Counted from the stretch's first letter, positions 35,464 through 44,813 are shown. The stretch is DNA of 57,462 nucleotides from Candidatus Oceanisphaera merdipullorum (GCA_018883865.1 JAHLFI010000050.1:1-57462); one strand, 5' to 3'. Notes: generated by a model not told the origin, from the letters alone. Program-made: numbers and translations.

Positions 35464-36198
35464 ATGACCGTTAAGTTTTTACCCGCCTTGATGCCAGTGT
35501 TGGCCCTAGGCTTATTCTCTGCCGCCCCTGCGCAAGCGGAGATGAGCCGCGAGGAGTTTCAAAAGTTGGTGCGTGAAACCTTGCTTGAGCAGCCAGAAAT
35601 TTTGCGCGAAGCCATTATCAAGCTCGAAGAAAAAGATCAGCTGGCGAGCCAAGCTGAATTTTCTAAGCAGCTTAAAGAGCAGTCAGAGCAGTTGTTCGCC
35701 AATAAAACCGACGGCATCATGGGTAACCCTAACGGTAAGCTAGAAGTGGTGTATTTCACCGACTATAACTGCCCTTATTGCCATCGTATGAACGAAACTT
35801 TGCTGACCATGATCAAAGAAGAGCCTCAGCTGAAGGTCATAGTGAAAGACCTCGGCATCTTAGGCCCAGACTCAGTACAAGCGGCTCGCTTAGCCTTGGC
35901 GGTGGCCATGGAGTCACCGCGTCAGTATGCCGAGCTACATCAAGCCCTGATGAACCAGAAGAAAGTGTCGACCGCCGCCTTGGCCAGCATTGCCGACAAA
36001 GCGGGCTTAGACAGTAAGGCATTATTAAGCGCCGCCGAGGATAAAAAAGTATCGGACAAGCTTAATCAAAACCTGAGCTTGTTTAGAAGCTTAGGCTTAA
36101 ACGGTACCCCAGCTTTAGTGTTCCCTGATGGCACCTTAATTCCAGGTGCGGTGGACGTGGCCGGCTTTAAAGACATCTTAAAGGACAAGAAGTCTTAA
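35464..36198 (+). CDS. ScsC-like periplasmic thiol-disulfide oxidoreductase
   Basis: A 244-residue exported DsbA-family protein. After a signal peptide (about 1-26) comes the helical N-terminal segment MSREEFQKLVRETLLEQPEILREAI, which matches the trimerisation domain of ScsC-type proteins, and a charged linker. The thioredoxin domain has CPYC at Cys103 and Cys106 in FTDYNCPYCHRMN, an inserted helical part, and the cis-Pro in GLNGTPALVFPDG. Trimeric ScsC proteins act as disulfide isomerases or protect against copper stress. No scs neighbours (scsB, scsD) are here, so the electron donor is unknown. A terminator follows. Confidence 0.85.
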   Translation: MTVKFLPALMPVLALGLFSAAPAQAEMSREEFQKLVRETLLEQPEILREAIIKLEEKDQLASQAEFSKQLKEQSEQLFANKTDGIMGNPNGKLEVVYFTDYNCPYCHRMNETLLTMIKEEPQLKVIVKDLGILGPDSVQAARLALAVAMESPRQYAELHQALMNQKKVSTAALASIADKAGLDSKALLSAAEDKKVSDKLNQNLSLFRSLGLNGTPALVFPDGTLIPGAVDVAGFKDILKDKKS

Positions 36199-36230
36199 TT
36201 TCAGCGTCAGCCATCAAGCACAAACACTCA

Positions 36231-36257
36231 TAAAAAAACCGGCCTAGGCCGGTTTTT
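36231..36257. terminator. Bidirectional terminator between the ScsC-like gene and ycaO
   Basis: A hairpin ACCGGCC / GGCCGGT with an A7 run on the left and T5 on the right lies 33 bases after one stop and 30 after the other, between convergent genes. Confidence 0.88.
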
Positions 36258-36286
36258 GCTTTGTATCGCTTTTCGCTTTTTGGCTG

Positions 36287-38044
36287 CTAGCTTGCCGCGT
36301 GTTGACGCTTCGCTTGCTGGAGTTTTTCATAGACCGCCAGCAGAGCTTGATGCGTGGGGAAGTCCTGCAAGCTTTCATCGGCACGGGTTAGGCCATGAAA
36401 ACGCGCTTGGCCGGCAATTTGTGCCCACACCTGCGTTACCGTGTCTTCACTAAACATGCTGTTAAAGGCCGAAACATACTGAGCAGGATCACGGTCTTCG
36501 CTTAAGAACAACTCAAGCGCGGCCTTCAAGCAGCGATAATAGCGATGGCGCTCGTCGCTAAATACCGAGGCATTAAAGCTCAAGGTCCAATCGGCGTATT
36601 CTAGCGCTAATGCTAATTCATTGGCCGCCAAGGCCAGCATGCATTTCAGCTCACCGATGCGCAGGGTATGCCAAGCTGTGCCTTTGGTAGAAGCTATGCC
36701 CAGCAACTCACGAACACGAGTAAAGTCATCGAAGCCTTCTTCTTCTAACAGCTCATACAGGCCCATTAACTGCTCTGCATCCGCATCGCTTTCTGGCAGG
36801 CTTAACAAGGTGGCGCGCAAATGAGCCCCCATGTTGTTGTTGGCCATGGTTAAGTCGTCGGCCGGATAAATGTCCGACATACCCGGTGCCAAAATACGGC
36901 AGGCATACACGCCTAAGTGCTCATAATCGGCGATATAAACAGGCTGTTCTAGCTTGTCAAAGATAGCCAATAAGTGGGTAAATTCTTGCTCTGAGGTGCC
37001 GCTAAAGTCCCAGTCCGCAAACTCATAATCCGCTTGGTCTTGGAACAAGTCCCAGCTGATCAAACCAGACGAGTCGATAAAGTGCGTTTCCAAATTATGG
37101 TGGTCTGCCACTTCATCATCTTCAAACGACGGCGGCACAAACACGTCTAAGTCTTTTAAGCTGCGGCCCTGTAATAACTCGGTCACTGTGCGCTCTAACG
37201 CCACTTCAAAACGCGGATGAGCACCAAATGAAGCAAAACATGTGCTGTTGTTGGGGTTGAATAATACCACGCAGATCACCGGATATTCACCGCCCAATGA
37301 CGCATCAAAGGCATGAATGGGATAGCCTTCGGCTTCCAATGCGGCAATCGGCGCTTCAATGTGTGGATAGCGGGCTAACACGTCGGCAGGAATTTTTGGC
37401 AGGCTAATGCGCTCAGCTATGATTCGATTTTTAATGCTGCGCTCAAACACCTCAGACAAGCCTTGGGTACGGGCTTCGGTGCGGGTATTACCGGCACTCA
37501 TGCCGTTAGACACGTATAAATTGCCGACGATATTCATGGGAATATAAACGGTTTCTAAGTCACCTTGGCGCTCGAAGGGCAGGGCGCAAATGCCGCGATT
37601 GTCATTGCCAGACTGCAAGTCGATCAGCATGTCGGCAGTGACTTCGCCTTCTGGGTCATAAAAGCCGCGAGTGTAGTCATCCAGCAGGCCTTTAGGCAGG
37701 CTGTTATCGTCGGTCAGGGTAAACCATTTTTCATTGGGATAATGCACAAAGTCGCCTTCGGCTATATCTTGGCCCAAGTAAAAATCGGCAAAAAAGTAGT
37801 TGGTGGCCAAACGCTCAAAGTATTCGCCCAACGCCGAAGCTAGTGCGGCTTTTTGGCTGGCGCCTTTACCATTGGTAAAGCACAGACCACAGCTTTTATC
37901 GCGAATATGTACCGACCACACGTTTGGCACGGGATTGAGCCAAGAGGCTTCTTCAATGTCAAAGCCAAGCTTGATGAGCTGTTGCTGAAAGTAGCTAATG
38001 GAGTCTTCCAGCGCAGCATCTTTGCTAGGAATGAATGTTTTCAT
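36287..38044 (-). CDS. ycaO: YcaO, ribosomal protein S12 methylthiotransferase accessory factor
   Basis: A 585-residue ATP-dependent YcaO-domain protein, nearly the same length as E. coli YcaO (586), with high similarity along its whole length. The N-terminal FIPSKDAALEDSI, SWLNPVPNVWSVHIRDK, NGKGASQKAALASALGEYFERL (ATP-binding Glu-rich region), SNGMSAGNTRTEARTQGLSEVFER, and a C-terminal TPR-like helical part are all clear. YcaO assists RimO in modifying Asp88 of S12. A 49-codon upstream frame exists, but the ATG at 38044 has GAGG before it and fits the family start. The gene is monocistronic between two terminators. Confidence 0.96.
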   Translation of the reverse strand: MKTFIPSKDAALEDSISYFQQQLIKLGFDIEEASWLNPVPNVWSVHIRDKSCGLCFTNGKGASQKAALASALGEYFERLATNYFFADFYLGQDIAEGDFVHYPNEKWFTLTDDNSLPKGLLDDYTRGFYDPEGEVTADMLIDLQSGNDNRGICALPFERQGDLETVYIPMNIVGNLYVSNGMSAGNTRTEARTQGLSEVFERSIKNRIIAERISLPKIPADVLARYPHIEAPIAALEAEGYPIHAFDASLGGEYPVICVVLFNPNNSTCFASFGAHPRFEVALERTVTELLQGRSLKDLDVFVPPSFEDDEVADHHNLETHFIDSSGLISWDLFQDQADYEFADWDFSGTSEQEFTHLLAIFDKLEQPVYIADYEHLGVYACRILAPGMSDIYPADDLTMANNNMGAHLRATLLSLPESDADAEQLMGLYELLEEEGFDDFTRVRELLGIASTKGTAWHTLRIGELKCMLALAANELALALEYADWTLSFNASVFSDERHRYYRCLKAALELFLSEDRDPAQYVSAFNSMFSEDTVTQVWAQIAGQARFHGLTRADESLQDFPTHQALLAVYEKLQQAKRQHAAS

Positions 38045-38150
38045 GAGAGCCTCAAGTGATCGGCAAAAAAGGAGGCAGATCCTAACCCGAGCACAGAAAA
38101 TGAACAAGTACTGTCTCGGGCATCGTGCGCTGGGATCAGGAGCCGGCCAT

Positions 38151-38175
38151 AAAAAAGCCCGCCGAATGGCGGGCT
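38151..38175 (-). terminator. Rho-independent terminator of asd
   Basis: A GCCCGCC / GGCGGGC stem with a four-base loop followed on the minus strand by six Ts, about 30 bases past the asd stop. Confidence 0.88.
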
Positions 38176-38206
38176 TGATAGTGACACTCACTTAAAATAG
38201 TCAGGT

Positions 38207-39310
38207 TTATGGTAGTAAGTGCAGCATGCGGCGCAGCGGCTCAGCTGCTCCCCATAACAGCTGATCACCTACCGAGAACGCCGACAGATATTCAGGCCCC
38301 ATGTTTAGCTTGCGCAAACGGCCAACAGGCACGGTTAAGGTACCGGTCACGGCGGCTGGCGTCAGTTGCTCCATAGAGGCTTGGCGATCGTTGGGCACAA
38401 CTTTTACCCAATCGTTATTGGCTGCCAAGATTTGCTCGATCTCACTGATCGGCAGGTCTTTTTTCATCTTAATCGTGAACGACTGGCTGTGGCAGCGCAG
38501 TGCGCCAATGCGAATGCACAGGCCGTCTACTGGAATAATTTGGCTAACACCCAAGATTTTGTTGGTCTCGGCTTGGCCTTTCCACTCTTCGCGGCTCTGA
38601 CCGTTTTCCAGCTGAGTATCAATCCACGGGATCAAGCTGCCCGCTAGGGGTACGCCGAAGTTATCAGTGGGTAATTCGCCGCTGCGGGTTTTTTCGGTCA
38701 CCTTGCGCTCTAGCTCTAAAATGGCAGAAGCGGGATCCGCCAGCTCGTCGCTGACTTCGTTGTGCAAAATACCCATTTGGCTAACTAGCTCACGCATGTG
38801 GCGTGCGCCGCCGCCTGAGGCGGCTTGATAGGTAGACACGGCTACCCATTCTACTAAGTCATGCTCAAACAAGCCGCCTAGCGCCATCAGCATTAAGCTC
38901 ACGGTACAGTTGCCGCCAACAAAGGTTTTGGCGCCATTGGCTAATGCGTCTTGAATTTTGTTGCCGTTGACCGGATCCAAGATAATTAAAGCATCGTCTT
39001 CCATGCGCAGTGCAGATGCCGCATCAATCCAGTAGCCGTTCCAGCCTGCGGCTCGCAATTTTGGATACACTTCTTTGGTGTAATCGCCGCCTTGGCAAGT
39101 GAGCACTACGTCCAGCGCCTTGAGGGCATCGATGTCGTAGGCATTTTGTAGGGTACCGGCATCTGTGCCGAAGTCCGGAGCCGCTTGGCCCGCTTGCGAG
39201 GTAGTAAAAAAGACCGGTTTAATACGGGCGAAATCGCCTTCTTCCACCATGCGGCTCATTAATACCGAGCCCACCATACCGCGCCAACCGACCAAACCTA
39301 CAGTTTTCAT
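38207..39310 (-). CDS. asd: Aspartate-semialdehyde dehydrogenase
   Basis: Asd reduces aspartyl phosphate with NADPH to aspartate semialdehyde, the branch point to lysine/diaminopimelate, methionine and threonine. The 367 residues equal E. coli Asd. It starts [18 protein letters not shown], with the NADP-binding GWRGMVGS, has catalytic Cys135 in [11 protein letters not shown], and the later [10 protein letters not shown] stretch with the acyl-binding His. The start at 39310 has GGAAGGAC; a frame running 36 codons further upstream is rejected. It lies downstream of lysO in the same direction. Confidence 0.97.
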   Translation of the reverse strand: MKTVGLVGWRGMVGSVLMSRMVEEGDFARIKPVFFTTSQAGQAAPDFGTDAGTLQNAYDIDALKALDVVLTCQGGDYTKEVYPKLRAAGWNGYWIDAASALRMEDDALIILDPVNGNKIQDALANGAKTFVGGNCTVSLMLMALGGLFEHDLVEWVAVSTYQAASGGGARHMRELVSQMGILHNEVSDELADPASAILELERKVTEKTRSGELPTDNFGVPLAGSLIPWIDTQLENGQSREEWKGQAETNKILGVSQIIPVDGLCIRIGALRCHSQSFTIKMKKDLPISEIEQILAANNDWVKVVPNDRQASMEQLTPAAVTGTLTVPVGRLRKLNMGPEYLSAFSVGDQLLWGAAEPLRRMLHLLP

Positions 39311-39511
39311 ATCAAGTGTCCTTCCTTTGGAAGTAAATAAATCAAAATCTTTAAGCACAATACTGATTGAGCGCCAAGGTGCAAGAAATAAAGGGGCATT
39401 CCTGCCATAAACGAGCAATTTAGCTTCAATTAGCTATTAACAACCAATCTAACATTAACACCCAACCTAACATTAACACGCTCAGCGTTAAGCGCCTTAC
39501 GTATGGCGTAC

Positions 39512-40417
39512 TTAACCTAACGACAAAAATCCTAGCATAAAGAGGGGGGCGGCTAGGCTCAAGATAAAACCCGAGACGATGGCCACGGGGACCACGGCCA
39601 TGCCGCCGGAACGCTGCAATACCGGCAGCGTAAAGTCCATGGCGGTGGCGGCGCCATAGCCGATGGCGGCGGAGGGAAAGCGGCGCATCAGCGTTGGGAT
39701 CAACATGATGGCGAACAACTCGCGGGCAAGATCGTTAATAAAGGCGGCGCTGCCTAGCACCGGCCCCAGTTGGTCGGTAATTAAGATGCCCGACAGCGAA
39801 TACCAACCATAACCCGAGGAGAAGGCCAAGCCTTGGGTTAACGGCAGGCCCAAAGCCCAAGCACCCACCGCGCCACCAAGCCAAGAGCTCACTAACACTA
39901 AGCCGGCAATTTTTAATCCCCAGGGATTAAGCAAAATTTGCCGAAGCGGCATGCCGGAGTTACGCAGCTGTATGCCAATCAGTAGTAACAGCAGCATTAG
40001 TGCCCATTCGCTTAAGGTGTCTACCGCAAACCAGCTGGCATCCAATACTTGGCCTACGGCCACACCGGCTAAGATCACCGCACACAGCCACACAGAGTCT
40101 AATAATAAACGCCACTTACTGAGTAAAGGCGCGCCAATGTTACCCACAAGACGGTTGTGGCGCCGGTCTAGCCACCACAGGGCGCTTAAGTTGGCCACAC
40201 TAATGCAGGCCACAAATACTAAGCTGACACTAAAAATTGTGCCTAAGTGGCTGACGAGGTTATCGACGAAGGCAAGGCTGATGCCCATGAGAAATAAAAT
40301 CAGATACACCATGCGCGCTACTGCCAGATTTAACAGCCGTAAAATACCTGCCGAGCGGCACGGTATGCAGTAGCCGAGAGCCAGCGGTAATAACACCAGT
40401 AATAAGCCGGAATACAT
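39512..40417 (-). CDS. lysO: L-lysine exporter LysO
   Basis: A 301-residue inner-membrane protein (E. coli LysO 299) with about eight to ten helices. It follows E. coli LysO (YbjE) closely: YSGLLLVLLPLALGYCIP at the start, ARMVYLILFLMGISLAFVDNL, LLLLIGIQLRNSGMPLRQILLN, FSSGYGWYSLSGILITDQLGPVLGSAAFINDLARELFAIMLIP, MDFTLPVLQRSGG. It exports lysine and the toxic analogue thialysine. The ATG at 40417 is chosen to match the family start; the frame continues 26 codons upstream. In E. coli the gene is ArgP-controlled; no clear ArgP site was identified. Confidence 0.93.
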   Translation of the reverse strand: MYSGLLLVLLPLALGYCIPCRSAGILRLLNLAVARMVYLILFLMGISLAFVDNLVSHLGTIFSVSLVFVACISVANLSALWWLDRRHNRLVGNIGAPLLSKWRLLLDSVWLCAVILAGVAVGQVLDASWFAVDTLSEWALMLLLLLIGIQLRNSGMPLRQILLNPWGLKIAGLVLVSSWLGGAVGAWALGLPLTQGLAFSSGYGWYSLSGILITDQLGPVLGSAAFINDLARELFAIMLIPTLMRRFPSAAIGYGAATAMDFTLPVLQRSGGMAVVPVAIVSGFILSLAAPLFMLGFLSLG

Positions 40418-40785
40418 AAAGATTAGCGTTCCATAAGAGCGAAGCGAATGAATAATTAGGCTATTGGCAATAATAGATGCCCGGCTAATCGACATGCAGG
40501 CTAGTTTACACTTATCTGACCGCGAGGAGTGAGTCTCTAGTGTGATTAAAGGCCCAGCCTAGCCGTGGTTGAATGGCGAAACGCGTTTAGCTGATTTTGA
40601 GTTAACGGCTTGTTTTTACTGTTTTTATGGCCTTAGACACAGTTAACGATACAGAAAAAGACATTCTATTGTTATTGGCTTAAACAGCTGCTAGCTTTTA
40701 GAGTTCGTTACACAGTTGTTAACGACGTAACTGTTAGCGCGTGATGGTTTTAGGTCGAGATGGCCCTGGCTAGCAAGGATTCGCC
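40418..40785. other. Divergent promoter region lysO / hisP-like operon
   Basis: These 368 bases contain no gene. Two similar motifs, CACAGTTAACGA at about 40634 and CACAGTTGTTAACGA at 40711, occur on the side of the transporter operon, the second inside an imperfect palindrome (ACAGTT...AACTGT, 40712-40734). They may be operator copies, but I cannot name the regulator. Confidence 0.4.
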
Positions 40786-41553
40786 ATGAATAAACCCGCC
40801 CTTGAGGTGACGGGCCTGTATAAACACTTTGGCTCGCTTGAAGTACTAAAAGGCATAGATGTGACGGCCGAGCAGGGCGATGTGATCTCCATTATTGGCG
40901 CATCGGGGTCGGGGAAGTCCACCTTGTTACGCTGCATTAATTTATTGGAAATTCCCAGCGCCGGCGACGTGCGCCTGCACGGTGAATTGATTGAGATGCG
41001 CACCGCTAAAAACGGCGAGCGCCAGCCGGCTAATATGCGCCAAGTGGAGCGCATTCGCTCGCGTCTTGCCATGGTGTTTCAAGGGTTTAATTTGTGGTCA
41101 CACATGACCATCTTGGAAAACATCATAGAAGTGCCGATTCAAGTGCTTAAGGTGCCGAAAAAGCAGGCCATAGCGCAGGCGGAGGCTTTGCTACATAAAG
41201 TCGGTTTGTATGAGAAGCGAGATGCCTACCCCAATCATCTGTCTGGTGGTCAGCAACAAAGAGCCGCCATTGCCCGCGCCTTGGCGGTGGAGCCACAAGT
41301 TATGTTATTTGACGAGCCTACCTCTGCACTGGATCCTGAGCTGGTAGGTGAAGTTTTGGCGGTCATGCGCAGCCTAGCCGAAGAAGGCCGCACTATGTTG
41401 GTGGTAACTCACGAGATGAGCTTTGCTCGTGAGGTGTCGAATAAATTACTGTTTTTGCATCAAGGGCGTGTGGAGGAGCAAGGGGATCCTAAACGGGTAT
41501 TTGCTAATCCGACCTCGGAGCGCTTTAAGCAGTTTATTTCTTCTGTTTATTAA
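40786..41553 (+). CDS. hisP: Basic amino-acid ABC transporter ATPase, HisP/AotP type
   Basis: A 255-residue ATPase for polar/basic amino-acid uptake. Walker A IGASGSGKST, a HisP-type insert (ELIEMRTAKNGERQ), Q-loop MVFQGFNLWSHMTILENI, signature LSGGQQQRAAIARALA, Walker B VMLFDEPTSALDPELVGEVL and switch His in VVTHEMSFAREV are all present. Similarity to HisP is strongest, and the gene order ATPase, binding protein, two permeases follows the art/his pattern. AAGGA precedes the ATG. The ligand (His, Arg, Lys or ornithine) cannot be fixed from the sequence. Confidence 0.9.
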   Translation: MNKPALEVTGLYKHFGSLEVLKGIDVTAEQGDVISIIGASGSGKSTLLRCINLLEIPSAGDVRLHGELIEMRTAKNGERQPANMRQVERIRSRLAMVFQGFNLWSHMTILENIIEVPIQVLKVPKKQAIAQAEALLHKVGLYEKRDAYPNHLSGGQQQRAAIARALAVEPQVMLFDEPTSALDPELVGEVLAVMRSLAEEGRTMLVVTHEMSFAREVSNKLLFLHQGRVEEQGDPKRVFANPTSERFKQFISSVY

Positions 41554-41615
41554 GAGGCATACAGGAAAAATAGATTTGTGCCATTAAGACCCATCGTAAG
41601 ACAAGGAGCAACACC

Positions 41616-42392
41616 ATGAAAAAACTGTTAATAGCCAGTGCCATTATGGCAGCCATGGCAGCGGGTGCGGTACAAGCCAAGGAATGGAAAACCGTACGTT
41701 TTGGGATTGAAGGCGCCTATCCGCCGTTTTCTTTAACCGATGAGAAGGGGCAGTTACAAGGTTTCGATGTGGACATGGCTAATGCACTGTGCAAGCAAAT
41801 GCAGGTGAAATGTGAGCTGATTGCTCAAGACTGGGACGGCATTATACCCGCGTTATTAGCCCGTAAATACGACGCCATTATTGCCGCCATGTCGATCACC
41901 GAAGAGCGACAGCGCACCGTGGATTTTACCGACCGCTACGCGCTGGTTCCGAACAAGTTTGTGGCTAAAAAAGGCGCCAATCTTGAGCTGACTAAAGAAG
42001 GCCTTAAAGGCAAGAAAGTGGGCGTGCAAATTGCCACCACCCACGATAAATATTTAAGCGAAAACTTCGGTAAAGAAGTGGCCTTAGTGCGTTACGGCAC
42101 CGCAGATGAAGCTTATTTGGATTTAAAAGCAGGTCGAGTTGATTATGTATTTCTCGATGCCACCGCCATCGAAGAAGGGCTGCTTAATAAAGATGGCGGT
42201 GACCAATATGCCTTTGTTGGCCCTTCTATTACCGATGAAACATGGTTTGGTGAAGGTTTTGGCATAGCGGTGCGCAAGCAAGATCAAGACTTGAAGCAGA
42301 TGCTGAATAAAGCCATTGCTGAACTCAGGGAAAATGGCCAATACAAAGCCGTGAATGACAAGTATTTTGAGTACGACGTATATGGTGAATAA
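41616..42392 (+). CDS. Periplasmic basic amino-acid binding protein (ArgT/HisJ/AotJ type)
   Basis: A 258-residue periplasmic receptor. The signal peptide (about 1-22, ending VQA) is followed by WKTVRFGIEGAYPPFSLTDEKGQLQGFDVDMANALCKQM, the family signature with an aromatic and Asp/Ser ligand positions; the two Cys around residues 57 and 64 match the disulfide of ArgT/HisJ. Then AMSITEERQRTVDFTDRY and KVGVQIATTHDKYL. It delivers the ligand to the two permeases encoded next. AAGGAG precedes the ATG. Confidence 0.93.
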   Translation: MKKLLIASAIMAAMAAGAVQAKEWKTVRFGIEGAYPPFSLTDEKGQLQGFDVDMANALCKQMQVKCELIAQDWDGIIPALLARKYDAIIAAMSITEERQRTVDFTDRYALVPNKFVAKKGANLELTKEGLKGKKVGVQIATTHDKYLSENFGKEVALVRYGTADEAYLDLKAGRVDYVFLDATAIEEGLLNKDGGDQYAFVGPSITDETWFGEGFGIAVRKQDQDLKQMLNKAIAELRENGQYKAVNDKYFEYDVYGE

Positions 42393-42502
42393 ACTGGGCT
42401 ATTAGGCCTGCTTAATTTATGTCTACTTAGCCTAGGCATACATAAATCGGATGCGTTTAGTTGGCGTCTGCCAGCAGGACTGTCTATGTACAGGAGGGAG
42501 TG

Positions 42503-43243
42503 ATGCTGGACCTAAAAGGATATGCAAGCTCCTTAGTGCAAGGCGCCGAGCTCACCTTACAAGTGGCACTCCTTTCTTTGTTGCTGGCGTTAGCGCTGGG
42601 CTTGCTGGGTGCGCTAGCAAAACTTTCCACTTTTAAGCCGGCCCGTTGGCTGGCTACCCTCTATACCACGGTAATACGTGGTATTCCCGATTTAGTACTA
42701 ATGATGCTGCTGTTTTTTGGTGGCCAAGTGCTGCTTAATTACGCCTTATTATCCTTAAATGAGCGCCTTAATGCGTGGTTTGGCGGCGATAATCCCGCCC
42801 ACCAATGGACCAGTTATGTGCCGGATTATATGGAAATCAGCCCCTTTATTGCCGGTGTGCTGACCATAGGTTTTATCTTTGGTGCTTATATGACGGAAAC
42901 CTTTCGTGGTGCCATGTTGGCCGTGGATGCAGGCGAGCTCGAAGCGGCGCGGGCCTATGGCATGACCAAAACCCAAGTGCTGCGCCGCATCCTGTTGCCA
43001 CAAATGATGCGCCACGCCTTGCCAGGACTTGGCAATAACTGGCTGGTGTTGCTTAAAACCACGGCGCTTGTGTCCATTATTGGCCTAGATGACATGGTAC
43101 GAAAGGCGGGGTTGGCCGCCGGTGCCACACAATTGCCCTTTACCTTTTACATGGCGGTTGCGCTGACCTTTCTCTTATTTACCAGTATTTCTACTGGGCT
43201 ATTGAAGTGGGCGGAGCATCGCTATTCGCTGCACACCCGATAG
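42503..43243 (+). CDS. hisQ: Basic amino-acid ABC transporter permease, HisQ/AotQ type
   Basis: A 246-residue inner-membrane permease. It starts MLDLKGYASSLVQGAELTLQVALLSLLLALALGLL, typical of HisQ, with about five helices, and has the EAA loop GELEAARAYGMTKTQVLRRILLPQMMRHALPGLGNNWLVLLKTTAL. It pairs with the downstream HisM-like protein. The ATG at 42503, preceded by GGAGGG, is chosen over a longer frame from 42461. Confidence 0.92.
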   Translation: MLDLKGYASSLVQGAELTLQVALLSLLLALALGLLGALAKLSTFKPARWLATLYTTVIRGIPDLVLMMLLFFGGQVLLNYALLSLNERLNAWFGGDNPAHQWTSYVPDYMEISPFIAGVLTIGFIFGAYMTETFRGAMLAVDAGELEAARAYGMTKTQVLRRILLPQMMRHALPGLGNNWLVLLKTTALVSIIGLDDMVRKAGLAAGATQLPFTFYMAVALTFLLFTSISTGLLKWAEHRYSLHTR

Positions 43244-43290
43244 CGCAATCCACGCCTTGTTGGATGTGAGCCGTTTAGAGAGGAGGGGAT

Positions 43291-43983
43291 ATGGACTTCA
43301 CTATTATTGCCAATGAATGGCCTATCTATTGGCAGGGCTTTTACACCACCGTCTGGTTAGTGGCGCTGTCGTTAGTCATGGGCTTAGTGATCGCCGTGCC
43401 GCTGGCCATAGGGCGCAATAGCCGCCATTGGTTAATCAAGGGCCCGGTGTGGGCGTATATTTATTTTTTTCGCGGCACGCCCTTATTGGTGCAGTTGTTT
43501 TTGATTTATTACGGCGCCGGGCAATGGCAGTGGTTGCGTGAGTCTATGGCGTGGCAATTGTTTAGTCAGGCGTGGTTTTGTGCTCTGTTCGCCTTCACCT
43601 TAAATACCAGTGCCTATACTGCCGAAATCATTCGCGGCGCTATTAATGGCATGCCCACCGGTCAAGTCGAGGCGGCGCACGCCTATGGCATGAGCAAATT
43701 CACCACGCTGCGGCGGATTATTCTACCCAACGCCTTTCGCCGCGCCTTGCCGGCTTACAGTAATGAAGTGATCTTTATGCTACATGGCTCCGCGGTGGCC
43801 GGCATTATTACTATCGTGGATTTAACCGGCGCGGCGCGCATCGTTAACTCGCGTTACTACTCGCCTTTTGAAGCGTTTTTGGCCGCAGGGCTGTTATACA
43901 TGTGTCTGACTTTTGCCTTAGTATGGGGCTTTCGTCGCCTCGAAAATCGCTGGTCCAAACATTTGCAGCCCAGAGCCAACTAA
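43291..43983 (+). CDS. hisM: Basic amino-acid ABC transporter permease, HisM/AotM type
   Basis: A 230-residue inner-membrane permease, second channel half of the importer. The N-terminal TIIANEWPIYWQGFYTTVWLVALSLVMGLVIAVPLAI and FRGTPLLVQLFLIYYG are typical of HisM, with the EAA loop GQVEAAHAYGMSKFTTLRRIILPNAFRRALPAYSNEVIFMLHGSA. AGGAGGGG directly precedes the ATG. It is the last gene of the operon and is followed by a strong terminator. Confidence 0.93.
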   Translation: MDFTIIANEWPIYWQGFYTTVWLVALSLVMGLVIAVPLAIGRNSRHWLIKGPVWAYIYFFRGTPLLVQLFLIYYGAGQWQWLRESMAWQLFSQAWFCALFAFTLNTSAYTAEIIRGAINGMPTGQVEAAHAYGMSKFTTLRRIILPNAFRRALPAYSNEVIFMLHGSAVAGIITIVDLTGAARIVNSRYYSPFEAFLAAGLLYMCLTFALVWGFRRLENRWSKHLQPRAN

Positions 43984-44015
43984 CACTAAAAAGCAGTTGT
44001 CAGCGTTCAGTCAAA

Positions 44016-44048
44016 TAAAAACCCGAGTCTGCAGACTCGGGTTTTTTG
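44016..44048. terminator. Bidirectional terminator after the amino-acid transporter operon
   Basis: A palindromic AAAACCCGAGTC / GACTCGGGTTTT hairpin with T6 on the right lies 33 bases after hisM. It is nested inside a second, larger inverted repeat with arms at 43994-44012 and 44059-44084. Confidence 0.9.
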
Positions 44049-44088
44049 ATTTTCTTAGGACTGAACGCTTATCGCTGACAGCTGTTGG

Positions 44089-44466
44089 TTACGTTTTTTT
44101 CTTACGGCGAATACTCAAGCCCAGCTCGCGGCCGCGTAATTTGGCGTAATACATGTTGCCAATAAACATAGTGCTGGCCAACACCAATTCTACTATCGCC
44201 AACCACCGCTCACCTTCATCTGTCCATAACAGCACGCCTGAGTGTAAGAAGTAAGGCAGCAACAGATACACGCTCCAAGCGTGTGTATAAGGGTTACCTT
44301 GCAGTATGCCCTTGATGGGAATAAGCAACCAAGGCAGCCAGATGATCAGCATAAATGTTCGGCTTAAGTGCGGCGACGGTGAGATAAAGCAGTGCCATAA
44401 GATGACCCACAGCATTAAACCAAAATAGCCAATGAGCGCCAATGCGCGTGCAATTTGGGTGGTCAT
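44089..44466 (-). CDS. DUF2069 family membrane protein
   Basis: A 125-residue inner-membrane protein with four hydrophobic segments: IGYFGLMLWVILWHCFI, FMLIIWLPWLLIPIKGILQG, YLLLPYFLHSGVLLWTD and LAIVELVLASTMFIGNMYY, ending in a basic tail (RRKKKT). The P-W-L-L-P..G and TDE...A..E motifs fit DUF2069, which is common in gammaproteobacteria next to arsC/wrbA genes. Its function is unknown. The ATG overlaps the stop of the upstream arsC-like gene by one base, so it is coupled to it. Confidence 0.82.
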   Translation of the reverse strand: MTTQIARALALIGYFGLMLWVILWHCFISPSPHLSRTFMLIIWLPWLLIPIKGILQGNPYTHAWSVYLLLPYFLHSGVLLWTDEGERWLAIVELVLASTMFIGNMYYAKLRGRELGLSIRRKKKT

Positions 44467-44813
44467 TATAAGATATCCAACACTTGCTCGGGCGGGCGGC
44501 CCAAGGCGGCTTGATTGCCATTTACCACTATTGGGCGCTCAATCAACTTAGGGTGGGCCACCATAGCGGCGATTAATGCCTGTTCATCGTGTTCTGTTGC
44601 CAGATTAAGCTGCTGGTAGCTGTCTTCTTTGGTGCGCATTAATTGGCGTGCTGAGCTCATGCCGAGCAGGCTCAATAAGTGGCTAATTTGATCTGCGTTA
44701 GGTGGCGTGTCGAGATATTTGATAATCTCAGGGCTCAGCCCGCGTTCTTCGAGCAAAGCCAAGGTCTCGCGGCTTTTGGAGCAGCGCGGGTTATGATAGA
44801 TAGACAGACTCAT
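44466..44813 (-). CDS. arsC: ArsC family (YfgD-type) arsenate reductase-like protein
   Basis: A 115-residue thioredoxin-fold protein. The catalytic Cys is in IYHNPRCSKSRETLALLEERG, and the ArsC core continues with YLDTPPNADQI and ERPIVVNGNQAALGRPPEQVLDIL, which holds the conserved Arg of the active site. E. coli yfgD lies beside bepA and perM, as here, so this is the chromosomal YfgD-type protein rather than a plasmid ars operon gene. Reduction of arsenate is likely for the family but not proven for this branch. Confidence 0.9.
   Translation of the reverse strand: MSLSIYHNPRCSKSRETLALLEERGLSPEIIKYLDTPPNADQISHLLSLLGMSSARQLMRTKEDSYQQLNLATEHDEQALIAAMVAHPKLIERPIVVNGNQAALGRPPEQVLDIL

Noticed and set aside
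39311-39511. A lysine riboswitch before asd
   Set aside because: No recognisable lysine-riboswitch core or multi-helix layout was seen in the 200 bases upstream of asd.
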